The position numbers and the translations under genes are program-made. Source: Bacteroidales bacterium (GTDB taxonomy: Bacteria > Bacteroidota > Bacteroidia > Bacteroidales > UBA932). From it: a stretch of 34,514 nucleotides of DNA. The notes below the pieces were generated by a model. That model searched no databases. It saw only the letters and a list, made by a program, of their open reading frames with translations, and had not been told where the DNA came from. The stretch spans positions 1 to 34,514 of the forward strand of contig JAFQAT010000069.1 of NCBI GenBank assembly GCA_017399865.1. Direction: 5' to 3'. Within the stretch, counting starts at the first letter, position 1. The number at the start of each line of letters is the position of its first letter. Positions 25,845 through 33,850 of this stretch are shown piece after piece.

Positions 25845-25886
25845 ATGCTAAAATTTATTTTATCGTATTAAAATTTATTTTAGCAT
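25845..25886. repeat. Phased AT-rich repeat/palindrome in a divergent control region
   Basis: TAAAATTTATTTTA occurs twice in direct orientation (25849-25862 and 25869-25882), exactly 20 bp apart, which is two helical turns. The outer ends form a perfect 10-bp inverted repeat, ATGCTAAAAT (25845-25854) and ATTTTAGCAT (25877-25886). The element lies between the minus-strand fimbrial-type operon and the plus-strand DUF47 gene. The layout suggests an operator for a dimeric or tetrameric regulator. Confidence 0.65.
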
Positions 25887-25939
25887 GCTTTCGTTGATAT
25901 GAAATGCAGTTTTTTTATGATTTATTGACAAAAAGATTA

Positions 25940-25947
25940 TAAATTTG
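25940..25947 (+). promoter_or_regulatory. -7 box of the DUF47 gene
   Basis: TAAATTTG matches TAnnTTTG; initiation near 25953 gives a leader of about 18 bases. The phased repeat lies about 55-95 bases upstream of it, a position suited to a regulator. Confidence 0.5.
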
Positions 25948-25970
25948 AAAGATATCAATCCGACTGACTT

Positions 25971-26624
25971 ATGGGAAAACTTGATTTATTTAAGATTTTC
26001 AGATCAAACAGAAATCATTATCTGCCGGTATTTGCCCAGCAGGCCACATATCTGCTTCATGCTTCTTCAACATTGTGCGAGATGACCGAGACGGTCGATC
26101 CTGTCCAATGGCGTAAGATGGAAAAGGAAATCAAGGCTTGTGAAGTGCAGGGTGATGCCCTTCTTACAGAATTCCATGAGCAGCTTTACGAAGGCCTTAT
26201 AAGGAAGATCAAGAGAAGCGACCTTCAGACTATCGCGATGAAGATCGATACTTTCCTTGACAATATAAACGATTCTGCGAAATCCATTCCGCTTTATATG
26301 CCTAAAAGGATAGATGCGCAGATTGCCGATCTTGCCCAGTACATCAATGCGGCAGCGGATTCGATAAAGAAACTGATGCCTCTTTTCACGGATCTGAAGA
26401 AGAACTATGCAAGGATTCTGGTCCAGTGCGAGAGAATAACTGAGCTTGAACATGCGGCAGATGACACGTTCGCGGAGTATATCGGATACATATTCACCCA
26501 TGAGTCCGATCCGATAGAACTCATGAAATACAAGAATATTGCTGAAGCCTTTGAATTGGCGACGGATGCTGCAAAAAGCGTCTCGGACAGCATTCGGAAG
26601 ATGCTGATGCGCTATCAGGATTAG
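25971..26624 (+). CDS. DUF47 (PhoU-like) phosphate transport regulator
   Basis: This 217-residue helical protein belongs to the DUF47/PhoU-divergent family. Features are the N-terminal LFKIFRSNRNHYLPVFAQQA, then KACEVQGDALLTEFHEQLY, TFLDNINDSAKSIPLYMP and the acidic ITELEHAADDTFAEYI. The E/D-x-x-x-D sites resemble PhoU metal-binding helices. Members usually sit next to a PiT phosphate transporter and are thought to regulate it; no transporter gene is present in the window, so its partner is elsewhere or absent. Its stop overlaps the stop of the converging glycerophosphotransferase gene by 4 bases. Confidence 0.9.
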   Translation: MGKLDLFKIFRSNRNHYLPVFAQQATYLLHASSTLCEMTETVDPVQWRKMEKEIKACEVQGDALLTEFHEQLYEGLIRKIKRSDLQTIAMKIDTFLDNINDSAKSIPLYMPKRIDAQIADLAQYINAAADSIKKLMPLFTDLKKNYARILVQCERITELEHAADDTFAEYIGYIFTHESDPIELMKYKNIAEAFELATDAAKSVSDSIRKMLMRYQD

Positions 26625-27826
26625 GACAGCTGATGCGAGGTCATCCACTCGCTCAAAGCCTTGCTTGAAGTCCCGTTTTCAACCATGCCTATCTTCTCCT
26701 CATAGAATCTGTCGAGATTCCGGAGGTAGGCTTCCATGTCGAATTCCTTTATCCTGTCAAGAAGTTCCTGCTCATTTCTTGCAAGCGGGAACGGCATTTC
26801 GTCGAACCTGAAGTAATAGCCCCTGTTGTATTTTTCGATATCCGTGGCATATAGCACGCATGGCTTGCGGAGCATCCCTATGTCGAACATCGAGCTGGAA
26901 TAGTCGGTAATAAGCATGTCCGTAATGCATAACAGGCCCTGCATGTCAGGATACGAGGTCGCATCAACGACTTTTTCGTAGCAGGTCAGCGAGGATGTGT
27001 CTACCTTGCCTATCAGATTAGGGTGCAGCCTCAGCAATACCGTGATTCCTGTGCCTCCGAAGATCTTGTCCAGCTCGGGAACCGTCTTCCCCCAGTCTAT
27101 CCTGTAAGGTTCGATGCTGTGGTCTGCCCTGAATGTAGGCGCATACAGTATTATCTTGTCGGAAGCGGGGATCGAATATGTCTTTCTTACATCATTTTCA
27201 ATCGTCCTGTGCCTTGCAGAGTCAAAGAAGATGTCGCATCTCGGAATACCCTTCTCCAGTATCTCTCCGGAATACCAGAACGATTCCTTGAGCAGCCTGG
27301 TCTGGAATCTGCACCCGGAAATCATCAGGTCGCATATCCTGGAGTCGATCTTTGCCTTCTTCAGATAGCTGTATCGTAGCTTGTCTTCTGCATCCTTCTC
27401 GATCTTCTTGAGCGCTACTCCTCCATGCCAAAGCATCAGGTATTTCTGACCCGGTCTTTTCGTCCAATACATTCTGTACGGGTCTGTGCGGGCGTTCGTT
27501 ATCATGAATTCTGCTGTGTTGACAAGTATGAAATACCGGAGCGAGAGATAGCGGAAGCATCTGATTCTTTTGTCAATTCCCGATATGTCCACCTTTCTTC
27601 TGAAGACCCAGCATATTTCGAACTCCGGGTTGTTTTCCAGAAGGTATTCCGTCAGGTACCGCGGATTGCATCCGTACTGCTTGAATGTGTACGCCCACAT
27701 CATCACCCTGCCTTTCCTCACTTTGGTGAAGCAGCGTATGATAAGAGAAAAGAGATTGCCGAAAGCCATGAAGATCCTGTTGAGCCTCCAGCTGATTGCC
27801 GATACCGTTTTCTTGACAGACATCAT
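26621..27826 (-). CDS. CDP-glycerol glycerophosphotransferase family protein (TagB/TagF-like)
   Basis: The enzyme family transfers glycerol phosphate from CDP-glycerol to a glycan or polymer at the inner face of the membrane, as in wall teichoic acid synthesis. This 401-residue protein has the family set: LWHGG (132-136), a middle with RCDIFFD, LYAPTFRA (227-234), LRLHPN (265-270) and LITDYSSSMFD (305-315), giving the paired His sites of the GT-B-like fold. A single N-terminal amphipathic region precedes it. The length equals TagB rather than the longer TagF. Acceptor and whether it adds one or many units cannot be read. It starts divergently from licD, 62 bases away; an alternative start is the next codon (27823). 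Confidence 0.88.
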   Translation of the reverse strand: MMSVKKTVSAISWRLNRIFMAFGNLFSLIIRCFTKVRKGRVMMWAYTFKQYGCNPRYLTEYLLENNPEFEICWVFRRKVDISGIDKRIRCFRYLSLRYFILVNTAEFMITNARTDPYRMYWTKRPGQKYLMLWHGGVALKKIEKDAEDKLRYSYLKKAKIDSRICDLMISGCRFQTRLLKESFWYSGEILEKGIPRCDIFFDSARHRTIENDVRKTYSIPASDKIILYAPTFRADHSIEPYRIDWGKTVPELDKIFGGTGITVLLRLHPNLIGKVDTSSLTCYEKVVDATSYPDMQGLLCITDMLITDYSSSMFDIGMLRKPCVLYATDIEKYNRGYYFRFDEMPFPLARNEQELLDRIKEFDMEAYLRNLDRFYEEKIGMVENGTSSKALSEWMTSHQLS

Positions 27827-27845
27827 ATCCTTTGCATTTGTATGC

Positions 27846-27853
27846 CAAAGATA
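27846..27853 (-). promoter_or_regulatory. -7 box of the glycerophosphotransferase gene
   Basis: TATCTTTG on the minus strand fits TAnnTTTG, 19 bases before the ATG at 27826. The 62-base gap also has to hold the licD promoter on the plus strand, where I see only a poor match (TATTTTTA, 27867-27874). Confidence 0.5.
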
Positions 27854-27888
27854 TGAAAAAAATGTCTATTTTTACAGATTGTTAATTT

Positions 27889-28713
27889 ATGGATGGATTT
27901 CGTCAGATGGATTTCAGCAGATATAACCCGGAAGGCTCTCTATTGCGTCGCGATCAGAAGGAATTGTTCCGCATTCTGACCGTTGTGGCGGATATATGCC
28001 GGGATAACGGAATACAGTGGTGGATGGATTCGGGAACTTTGCTCGGAGCAATGAGACATAAGGGCTTCATCCCGTGGGATGACGATATCGACATCGTGCT
28101 CATGAAGGAGGATTATGACAGACTTGAAAAGATCCTCTGCTCTCTTGAAAGCGATGAATTCGTGTTCCATTGCATCAGGACGGACAAGGACTACATCAAC
28201 CCTTTCGGAAAGTTCCGCAAGAAGGAAGGATGTGTGAAGGTGAAGAGCAAGAGATACGATTACTACCGATGGGCAGGAATCGGCATCGACATCTTCGCCA
28301 TCGAAAGGACAAACAGACTTTCAGTTTCGCTGGCACGTTTCTTCTATAAGATGTTTATAAATTATACGGTCCATATCAGATGCCGCCGCGTGAGGCATGC
28401 CCTCATCTCATTCGGACAGTTCATATGCTTCAGGCTGCTTTTCCCTGTATTCAGGCTTGTCGGAAAGATAAATCCGAAAGGGGAATACCATTATGCGTTG
28501 GGAACCGGATGGACGAAGGCCGCATATACTCCGGATATGCTTCTGCCTGTGACTGAAGCTGAATTCGAAGGGATGATGATGCCTGTCCCTCATGATCCGG
28601 ACAAGTATCTGAAGAAACTATACGGCGACTGGAGGAAACTTCCGACTGAGGAGCAGATCCGCAAGGCCATCCATTGTCAGGAATATAAGGAAGAAATTTT
28701 CGGTAAAGAATAG
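27889..28713 (+). CDS. licD: LicD family phosphotransferase
   Basis: LicD proteins move phosphocholine or other phospho-alcohols from a CDP carrier onto glycan acceptors. This 274-residue protein has the classic block WWMDSGTLLGAMRHKG...PWDDDIDI (44-69) including the DDDID metal site of the nucleotidyltransferase fold, followed by ELYxDWR-like LKKLYGDWRKLPT near the C terminus. It is of full family length. It heads a plus-strand run with tagD, a Stealth gene and a GT2 gene at 2-6-base spacing. A choline-kinase/cytidylyltransferase fusion lies at the other end of the cluster, making phosphocholine the likeliest donor group, though glycerol phosphate is possible given tagD. Confidence 0.93.
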   Translation: MDGFRQMDFSRYNPEGSLLRRDQKELFRILTVVADICRDNGIQWWMDSGTLLGAMRHKGFIPWDDDIDIVLMKEDYDRLEKILCSLESDEFVFHCIRTDKDYINPFGKFRKKEGCVKVKSKRYDYYRWAGIGIDIFAIERTNRLSVSLARFFYKMFINYTVHIRCRRVRHALISFGQFICFRLLFPVFRLVGKINPKGEYHYALGTGWTKAAYTPDMLLPVTEAEFEGMMMPVPHDPDKYLKKLYGDWRKLPTEEQIRKAIHCQEYKEEIFGKE

Positions 28714-28719
28714 CAAGTG

Positions 28720-29112
28720 ATGAAAAGAGTCATAACATACGGTACATTCGACCTTCTTCATTATGGTCATATAAATCTTCTTCGCAGGGCTAGGGAACTG
28801 GGAGATTATCTGGTGGTAGTCGTTTCATCTGACGAGTTCAACTGGAACGAGAAAGGCAAGAAATGCTATTTCACCTATGAGCAGCGCAAGGCTATGGTGG
28901 AGTCCATCAGGTATGTTGATCTGGTGATACCGGAAACAAACTGGGAGCAGAAGCGCACGGATGTCCATGATTATGATATCGACGTATTTGTGATGGGTGA
29001 TGACTGGGAAGGAAAGTTCGACTTTCTGAAGGAGGAAGGCGTGGAAGTTGTCTATCTTCCGAGAACACCAGAAATCAGTACGACCCAGATAAAGAACGAC
29101 CTTAACAAATAA
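28720..29112 (+). CDS. tagD: Glycerol-3-phosphate cytidylyltransferase
   Basis: TagD makes CDP-glycerol from CTP and glycerol 3-phosphate. The 130-residue protein has the full set: YGTFDLLHYGHINLLRRA (7-24) with HYGH (14-17), RKAMVESIRYVD, MGDDWEGKFD (82-91) and the signature RTPEISTTQIK (105-115). Length is normal for TagD. I chose ATG 28720 over the GTG at 28717. It sits between licD and the Stealth gene and should supply the donor for the TagB/TagF-like enzyme on the opposite strand. Confidence 0.95.
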   Translation: MKRVITYGTFDLLHYGHINLLRRARELGDYLVVVVSSDEFNWNEKGKKCYFTYEQRKAMVESIRYVDLVIPETNWEQKRTDVHDYDIDVFVMGDDWEGKFDFLKEEGVEVVYLPRTPEISTTQIKNDLNK

Positions 29113-29114
29113 GC

Positions 29115-29993
29115 ATGGATATAGTAATTACATATGTCGACGGTAACGATCCGGTCTGGAAGGCGGATTATCAGAAGCATACTGATGTCCCTGTCATGGA
29201 GAAGCGTTTCCGTGACTGGGGTACTCTGAAGTATCTCCTCAGAGGAATAGAGGTCAATATGCCTTTCATAAGGAATGTATATCTCGTGGTATCCCATCCG
29301 TCTCAGGTCCCTCAGTGGGCTGACACTGAGAATCTCAGGGTGGTTCTTCATGAGGACATAATCCCTCAGGACTATCTCCCTACCTTCAACTGCAACCCTA
29401 TAGAGATGCATCTTCATCGTATTGAAGGACTTGACGAGGAGTATCTGTATTTCAATGACGACCTGTATCCTCTGAGGCCTTGCAGGCCGGAAGACTTCTT
29501 CCGTGGAGGAAAGGGAGTGCTTAAGTTCAGCCGCCATTACTTTGTGTCCGGCATGTACAAGCATATCTGCAAGAATTCAGATACATCGGCAAGGAAGGCC
29601 TTGGGCATGCCCTCTTCATGGGCATTCATCCGTCCTCAGCATACATGTACAGCCATGCTGAAAAGTCAGTGCGAGGAAGTGTATGCCAAGCTTGAACCTG
29701 AGATCCTGAAGTCGCTGACCAAGACGAGGACTGCAGACAATCTGAACCAGTACCTGTTCCTGGACTACCAGTATTTCAAGGGACTGATGATTGATGAAAA
29801 GATTTCCAACAAGCATTTTTCGGTAGCTCTTACATCTCCGGAAAAGCTGAAGTCATATATCCTGAACCCGGACAGGAATCTGTTGTGTGTCAATGATGTA
29901 CGATTGAGTGAGAAGAAGTACGAGCTTCTTCGTGAGGCGATGCTTTCTGCGTTAGAGACCAGATTCCCGTACAAATCCAGATTTGAGAAGTAG
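29115..29993 (+). CDS. Stealth-family capsular polysaccharide phosphotransferase
   Basis: Stealth proteins transfer hexose 1-phosphate units from nucleotide sugars, creating phosphodiester links in capsules. This 292-residue protein has the expected conserved regions: CR1 at the start (MDIVITYVDGNDPVWKADYQ), CR2 (about 31-130) with RDWGTLKYLLRGIE, YLVVSHPSQVPQW, and LYFNDDLYPLRP (111-122), and CR3/CR4-like HTCTAMLKSQCEEVY and TADNLNQYLFLDYQYFKG. Start is ATG 2 bases after tagD stops. Donor sugar cannot be read from sequence. The next gene is 2 bases downstream. Confidence 0.92.
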   Translation: MDIVITYVDGNDPVWKADYQKHTDVPVMEKRFRDWGTLKYLLRGIEVNMPFIRNVYLVVSHPSQVPQWADTENLRVVLHEDIIPQDYLPTFNCNPIEMHLHRIEGLDEEYLYFNDDLYPLRPCRPEDFFRGGKGVLKFSRHYFVSGMYKHICKNSDTSARKALGMPSSWAFIRPQHTCTAMLKSQCEEVYAKLEPEILKSLTKTRTADNLNQYLFLDYQYFKGLMIDEKISNKHFSVALTSPEKLKSYILNPDRNLLCVNDVRLSEKKYELLREAMLSALETRFPYKSRFEK

Positions 29994-29995
29994 AT

Positions 29996-30928
29996 ATGGA
30001 CAGATACAGGATATCCCTTGTCGCTCCCGTCTATGGAGTCGAAAAATATATAGCGAAGTTTGCTGAATCAGTCCTGGACCAGACCTATCAGGACATCCAG
30101 TTCGTATTCGTCAATGACGGTACCAAAGATCGCTCCATGGATATCCTCCGTCAGCTCATCGAAGAACGTTATGCACATCTGAAACAGCGGATTCTGATCG
30201 TGGATAAGGAGAACGGCGGGCTTCCATCTGCCCGCAAGGCGGGCCTGGATGTGGCCGAAGGCGAATACATTCTCTTCGCAGATTCAGATGACTGGCTGGA
30301 AACGGATGCTGTAGAGAAGGTGATGGCTAAGGCAGATGAAACGGATGCCGACATCGTTTATTTTGACCTTGTAAAGGAATACGGCCACAGGACGAGCTAT
30401 AAACGCGAAAGGGACTACACCGGCAAGACAAAGGAAGACTTCATAGTCAACATGTTCAATTACAAGTCTTTCGGATATACCGTGACCAAATGCTTCAAGA
30501 GAAAGCTTTATACTGACAATGTGATATATATGCCTAAGCTGGGAATGCATGAGGATATATATCTGATGTCTCAGATAATCTTCTACGCCGGGTCGCTGGT
30601 GCATATCCCGGAAGCATTGTATCATTACAGGAAAGACAACCCGGATTCATTCTGTGCCCAGGACAGGCACAAGAGGCATATCGCATCCACTACAAATCTT
30701 CTTGACCTGTACGAACACTATAGGGACAACCTTAAAGGCAGTCCGATCGAAAAGGTTGCCGGAAGCATTCTTATGCGTGCCGGACAGCACAGCATCATGC
30801 ATGGATATGACTTTTATGAGAAGTATCCGTATCTTGCAGGCGATCTGCGCAAGACCCGCATCAGCTGCAGATATCGTACGGCTGTACCTATGCAGATCAT
30901 TGTGAAGATATATTCTCTATTCCGCTGA
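29996..30928 (+). CDS. Family 2 glycosyltransferase
   Basis: This 310-residue protein is an inverting GT-A enzyme: ISLVAPVYGVEKYI (6-19), VFVNDGTKDRS (37-47), ENGGLPSARKAGL (72-84) and FADSDDWLE (94-102) with the DxD-type metal site. No membrane helices are obvious, so it likely works at the cytoplasmic side on a lipid-linked acceptor. Sugar specificity is not readable. It ends the plus-strand run and its 3' end overlaps the converging choline gene by 12 bases. Confidence 0.9.
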   Translation: MDRYRISLVAPVYGVEKYIAKFAESVLDQTYQDIQFVFVNDGTKDRSMDILRQLIEERYAHLKQRILIVDKENGGLPSARKAGLDVAEGEYILFADSDDWLETDAVEKVMAKADETDADIVYFDLVKEYGHRTSYKRERDYTGKTKEDFIVNMFNYKSFGYTVTKCFKRKLYTDNVIYMPKLGMHEDIYLMSQIIFYAGSLVHIPEALYHYRKDNPDSFCAQDRHKRHIASTTNLLDLYEHYRDNLKGSPIEKVAGSILMRAGQHSIMHGYDFYEKYPYLAGDLRKTRISCRYRTAVPMQIIVKIYSLFR

Positions 30929-32506
30929 GTATAGGGCCATAGCCTTTTCCGAGTAGAGATATGTATATCTGTACCAGAGATCAAGAAACTCTCCGGTATC
31001 CACTCCGTTGCACTCCTGATAGATTGCCCACAGATACCAGCAGTATGAAGCGATCGCCGTGTAAGCCAGATAGTGGCGCAGCTCTTCGTCTGACGGCTCA
31101 TGTCCCAGATATGCCTTTATGGCGAACAGAGCCTCTTCGTAGTTCAGGTCGGAGCAGGCTATGAATGACCCCAGGTCCTGTGCCGTGTCTCCCTGTCCCG
31201 AGTATTCCCAGTCGATGAGCGTCATGTCGATGTCTTCCTTGCTGTCATCGGAAATCAGGAAGTTTGCCGCAAGGGCATCGCAATGGTTGAGGCATTCCGG
31301 CCAGTTGTCTTCCATAGCATGGAGGTGGAGACGGCTGATGCGCTCGTTGAGGTCGTAGAAGTCCGGAGTCTCGTCTTTTCCCAAGGCCTGTATCTTCTGT
31401 AAGAAGTCGTTAGCCTGATCCCAAAGCCTGTACGGGAATTCAGACTGGATATTGGCTTCATGCAGTCTGGCGAGTATGCTGAGCGCCTTGGAGAGTTCCG
31501 CAGGATTATGGTAGTCCAGGATGCGCGCGTTCTCGACGAAGTAAGATATCTTCCATCCTTCCTCTGCATCCATATGGATGAATGTCTTGTCCAGACCAAG
31601 GGACTTTGCCACCTGCATGCTGAAATACTCGCTCCTTCGGTTGAGGAACTCTTCCGTTCCGTCGCCCGGATGGCGGTAGACATATTTCCTTCCGTCTTTG
31701 ATACATGTGAAGCGGAATGAAGAATTGGTCATTCCGTTCTTGAGGACGACGATCTCGTCTATGTCCTTTTCTTCGCAAGACAGCACGGAGCAGATGTTCT
31801 TCATTATCCTGCTTCCGGTGTCGTTCAGGTACTTCGGATCGAAAGCGCGAAGCTCGGCCAACGAATCGAATTCTTCGATCTCATGCGGCCTGTACCTGCG
31901 CATCTTCATAGGCGGAAGCTCTGCAATATGACGCAGATATACGTCTTCCCAATACTCGCTTCTGGTCTTCTCGTCCTTGTATTCTTCGACCATTATCTCG
32001 CGGAATCTTTCAGAAAACTCCTTGCTGAAGAATGCGTGGCCGAGCATGTACCATGAGTCTCTGCCTCCGACGGTAACTTCGGTGATGTTCCCTTCCTCAT
32101 CTGTTGTGAGGCAGTATTCGTTGGTGGGGCCTTCTGCGTACAGGGCGGAATAATAGCTGTTCTTTACATCCTCTATGAATACGTTCTCAGGGAAATAGTT
32201 GTCCGAAGAGCATATGTAGGTATCCTCGAGGCTGTCGAGCACGCGCATGATGGATGAGGTGTTGTTGTATATGCTGTAATCCTCGTTCATGACAAGCTTT
32301 ACTCCGTACTTTTCCTCCAGATACATGAACAGTCCGCTCTTGTATCCTATAACTATAAGTATATCCTTGATGCCAGCTTCCTGGAGCTGACGTATCTGGC
32401 GCTCGATCAGAATCTCACCTTTTACTTCGAGGAGGCCCTTCGGCTTTTCGTATGAGAGGGGAGCGAATCGTGAGGATGTCCCCGCAGCCATGATTATCGC
32501 ATTCAT
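30917..32506 (-). CDS. Fused phosphocholine cytidylyltransferase (LicC-like) and choline kinase (LicA-like)
   Basis: One 529-residue chain carries two enzymes. Residues 1-~230 are a sugar-nucleotidyltransferase fold: MNAIIMAAGTSSRFAPLSYEKPKGLLEVKGE, with MNEDYSIYNNTSSIMRV and the SSDNYF metal-type site, as in LicC (phosphocholine + CTP to CDP-choline). Residues ~245-529 are an APH/ChoK kinase: NGMTNSSFRF, KYVYRHPG, HCDALAANF (408-416; the catalytic Asp410 and Asn415) and TLIDWEYSG (429-437, with Asp432) as in LicA. LicB-like choline uptake is absent from the window. Substrate could be choline, ethanolamine or a related amino alcohol; choline is favoured by LicD. It lies after nqrF on the same strand, past a terminator. 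I see no good -7 box in the 67-base gap. Confidence 0.88.
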   Translation of the reverse strand: MNAIIMAAGTSSRFAPLSYEKPKGLLEVKGEILIERQIRQLQEAGIKDILIVIGYKSGLFMYLEEKYGVKLVMNEDYSIYNNTSSIMRVLDSLEDTYICSSDNYFPENVFIEDVKNSYYSALYAEGPTNEYCLTTDEEGNITEVTVGGRDSWYMLGHAFFSKEFSERFREIMVEEYKDEKTRSEYWEDVYLRHIAELPPMKMRRYRPHEIEEFDSLAELRAFDPKYLNDTGSRIMKNICSVLSCEEKDIDEIVVLKNGMTNSSFRFTCIKDGRKYVYRHPGDGTEEFLNRRSEYFSMQVAKSLGLDKTFIHMDAEEGWKISYFVENARILDYHNPAELSKALSILARLHEANIQSEFPYRLWDQANDFLQKIQALGKDETPDFYDLNERISRLHLHAMEDNWPECLNHCDALAANFLISDDSKEDIDMTLIDWEYSGQGDTAQDLGSFIACSDLNYEEALFAIKAYLGHEPSDEELRHYLAYTAIASYCWYLWAIYQECNGVDTGEFLDLWYRYTYLYSEKAMALYSAE

Positions 32507-32527
32507 ATAAGATGTCGTTAAAATTGT

Positions 32528-32557
32528 TAAAGGCCCGGACTGTCGGCCGGGCCTTTA
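32528..32557 (-). terminator. Terminator after nqrF
   Basis: TAAAGGCCCGG pairs perfectly with CCGGGCCTTTA (11 bp, 8-base loop); on the minus strand it is followed by CAATTTTAAC, moderately U-rich. It separates the nqr operon from the licC-licA fusion downstream. Confidence 0.8.
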
Positions 32558-32573
32558 TGTTGAGAATGGAGAC

Positions 32574-33833
32574 TTATGCTCCGAAGTTGTCGTAGAGGAT
32601 GTTCTCTGGTGGAACTCCGAGTGAGTCGAGGAGGTTTACAACCGCTCCGACCATCATAGGAGGTCCGCACATGAGGTAAAGTGCATCTTCTGGGTTCTCA
32701 TGCTGCTTGAGGTATGTTTCGAACATCACGTTGTGTACGAAACCTGCAACATATGGAACACCTGCTGCATCTGCCTCCGGATCCGGTCTGTCAAGTGCAA
32801 GGTGGAACTTGAAGTTAGGGAATTCCTTCTCGATTGCATGATAGTCATCGAGGTAGAATGCCTCCTTAAGCGCACGTGCGCCATAGAAGAAGTTCACCTT
32901 TCTTGAAGTCTTCTCTGTCTTGAAGAGATGCATGATGTGGCTTCTCATAGGGGCCATACCTGCACCACCGCCGACGAAGATCAGCTCGGTCTCCGGAGAG
33001 AGGTCCTTTGGAAGGAAGAACTCGCCGTAAGGGCCTGAGATGGTGATCTTGTCACCTGGCTTGAGTGAGTAGATGTATGAAGAGCAGATACCTGGATTTA
33101 CGTCAACCCACTTTCCTGCAGCCCTGTCGAACGGAGGAGTTGCGATACGTACGTTGAGCTTGATGATGTCTCCCTCTGCAGGGTAGCAGGCCATAGAGTA
33201 CGCACGTACTGTAGGGGTTGGGTTCACCATCTTGAGGGTTCTGAGTCCCATCTTCTCCCAATCTTCCTTGTACTGGTCGTCCACGTCGATGTCCTTATAG
33301 TCTACAGTTACTGCAGGGACGTCGATCTGGATGTATCCGCCTGACTGGAAGTTGAGGTGCTCGCCTTCAGGAAGCTTCACCACGAACTCCTTGATGAAGG
33401 TAGCCACGTTGTGGTTTGAAACCACCTCGCATTCCCACTTCTTCACGCTGAGGGCAGAAGCCGGAACTTCGATTGACATGTCTTCCTTGATCTTCACCTG
33501 GCAGCCGAGACGCCAGTTGTTTGCGATCTGCTTGCGGTTGAAGAAGCCGACCTCTGTAGGGAGGATCTCTCCGCCACCTTCGGTCACGCGGCACTTGCAC
33601 TGTCCGCAGGCGCCCTTTCCGCCGCATGCTGAAGGAAGGAAGATCTTCTGCTCTGCGAGGGTTGAGAGAAGGTTTCCGCCAGGAGTCACCTCGACGATCT
33701 TGCTTCCCTCGTTGATATTGATCTTAACTGTTCCTGAAGGTGTCAGCTTCGTCTTGATGAAGAGGAGAAGCGCCACCAGAATGAGTGTGACGATCACGAA
33801 GACAATCACAGCAAAGAGTATTGTTTGTGTCAT
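32574..33833 (-). CDS. nqrF: Na+-translocating NADH:quinone reductase subunit F
   Basis: NqrF is the NADH entry subunit of the Na+-pumping Nqr complex. It has an N-terminal membrane helix (about 4-27). A 2Fe-2S ferredoxin domain follows with Cys70, 76, 79 and 111 (ACGGKGACGQC and LGC). The FAD site shows RAYSMACYPAE and the NADH site GGGAGMAPMRSH and LMCGPPMMVGAV. It ends in DNFGA, typical of NqrF. Length (419) is normal. A strong AGGAGGA ribosome binding site precedes the start, unusual for this phylum. It is the last gene of the operon. Confidence 0.97.
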   Translation of the reverse strand: MTQTILFAVIVFVIVTLILVALLLFIKTKLTPSGTVKININEGSKIVEVTPGGNLLSTLAEQKIFLPSACGGKGACGQCKCRVTEGGGEILPTEVGFFNRKQIANNWRLGCQVKIKEDMSIEVPASALSVKKWECEVVSNHNVATFIKEFVVKLPEGEHLNFQSGGYIQIDVPAVTVDYKDIDVDDQYKEDWEKMGLRTLKMVNPTPTVRAYSMACYPAEGDIIKLNVRIATPPFDRAAGKWVDVNPGICSSYIYSLKPGDKITISGPYGEFFLPKDLSPETELIFVGGGAGMAPMRSHIMHLFKTEKTSRKVNFFYGARALKEAFYLDDYHAIEKEFPNFKFHLALDRPDPEADAAGVPYVAGFVHNVMFETYLKQHENPEDALYLMCGPPMMVGAVVNLLDSLGVPPENILYDNFGA

Positions 33834-33850
33834 ATTCTTGTCCTCCTATA

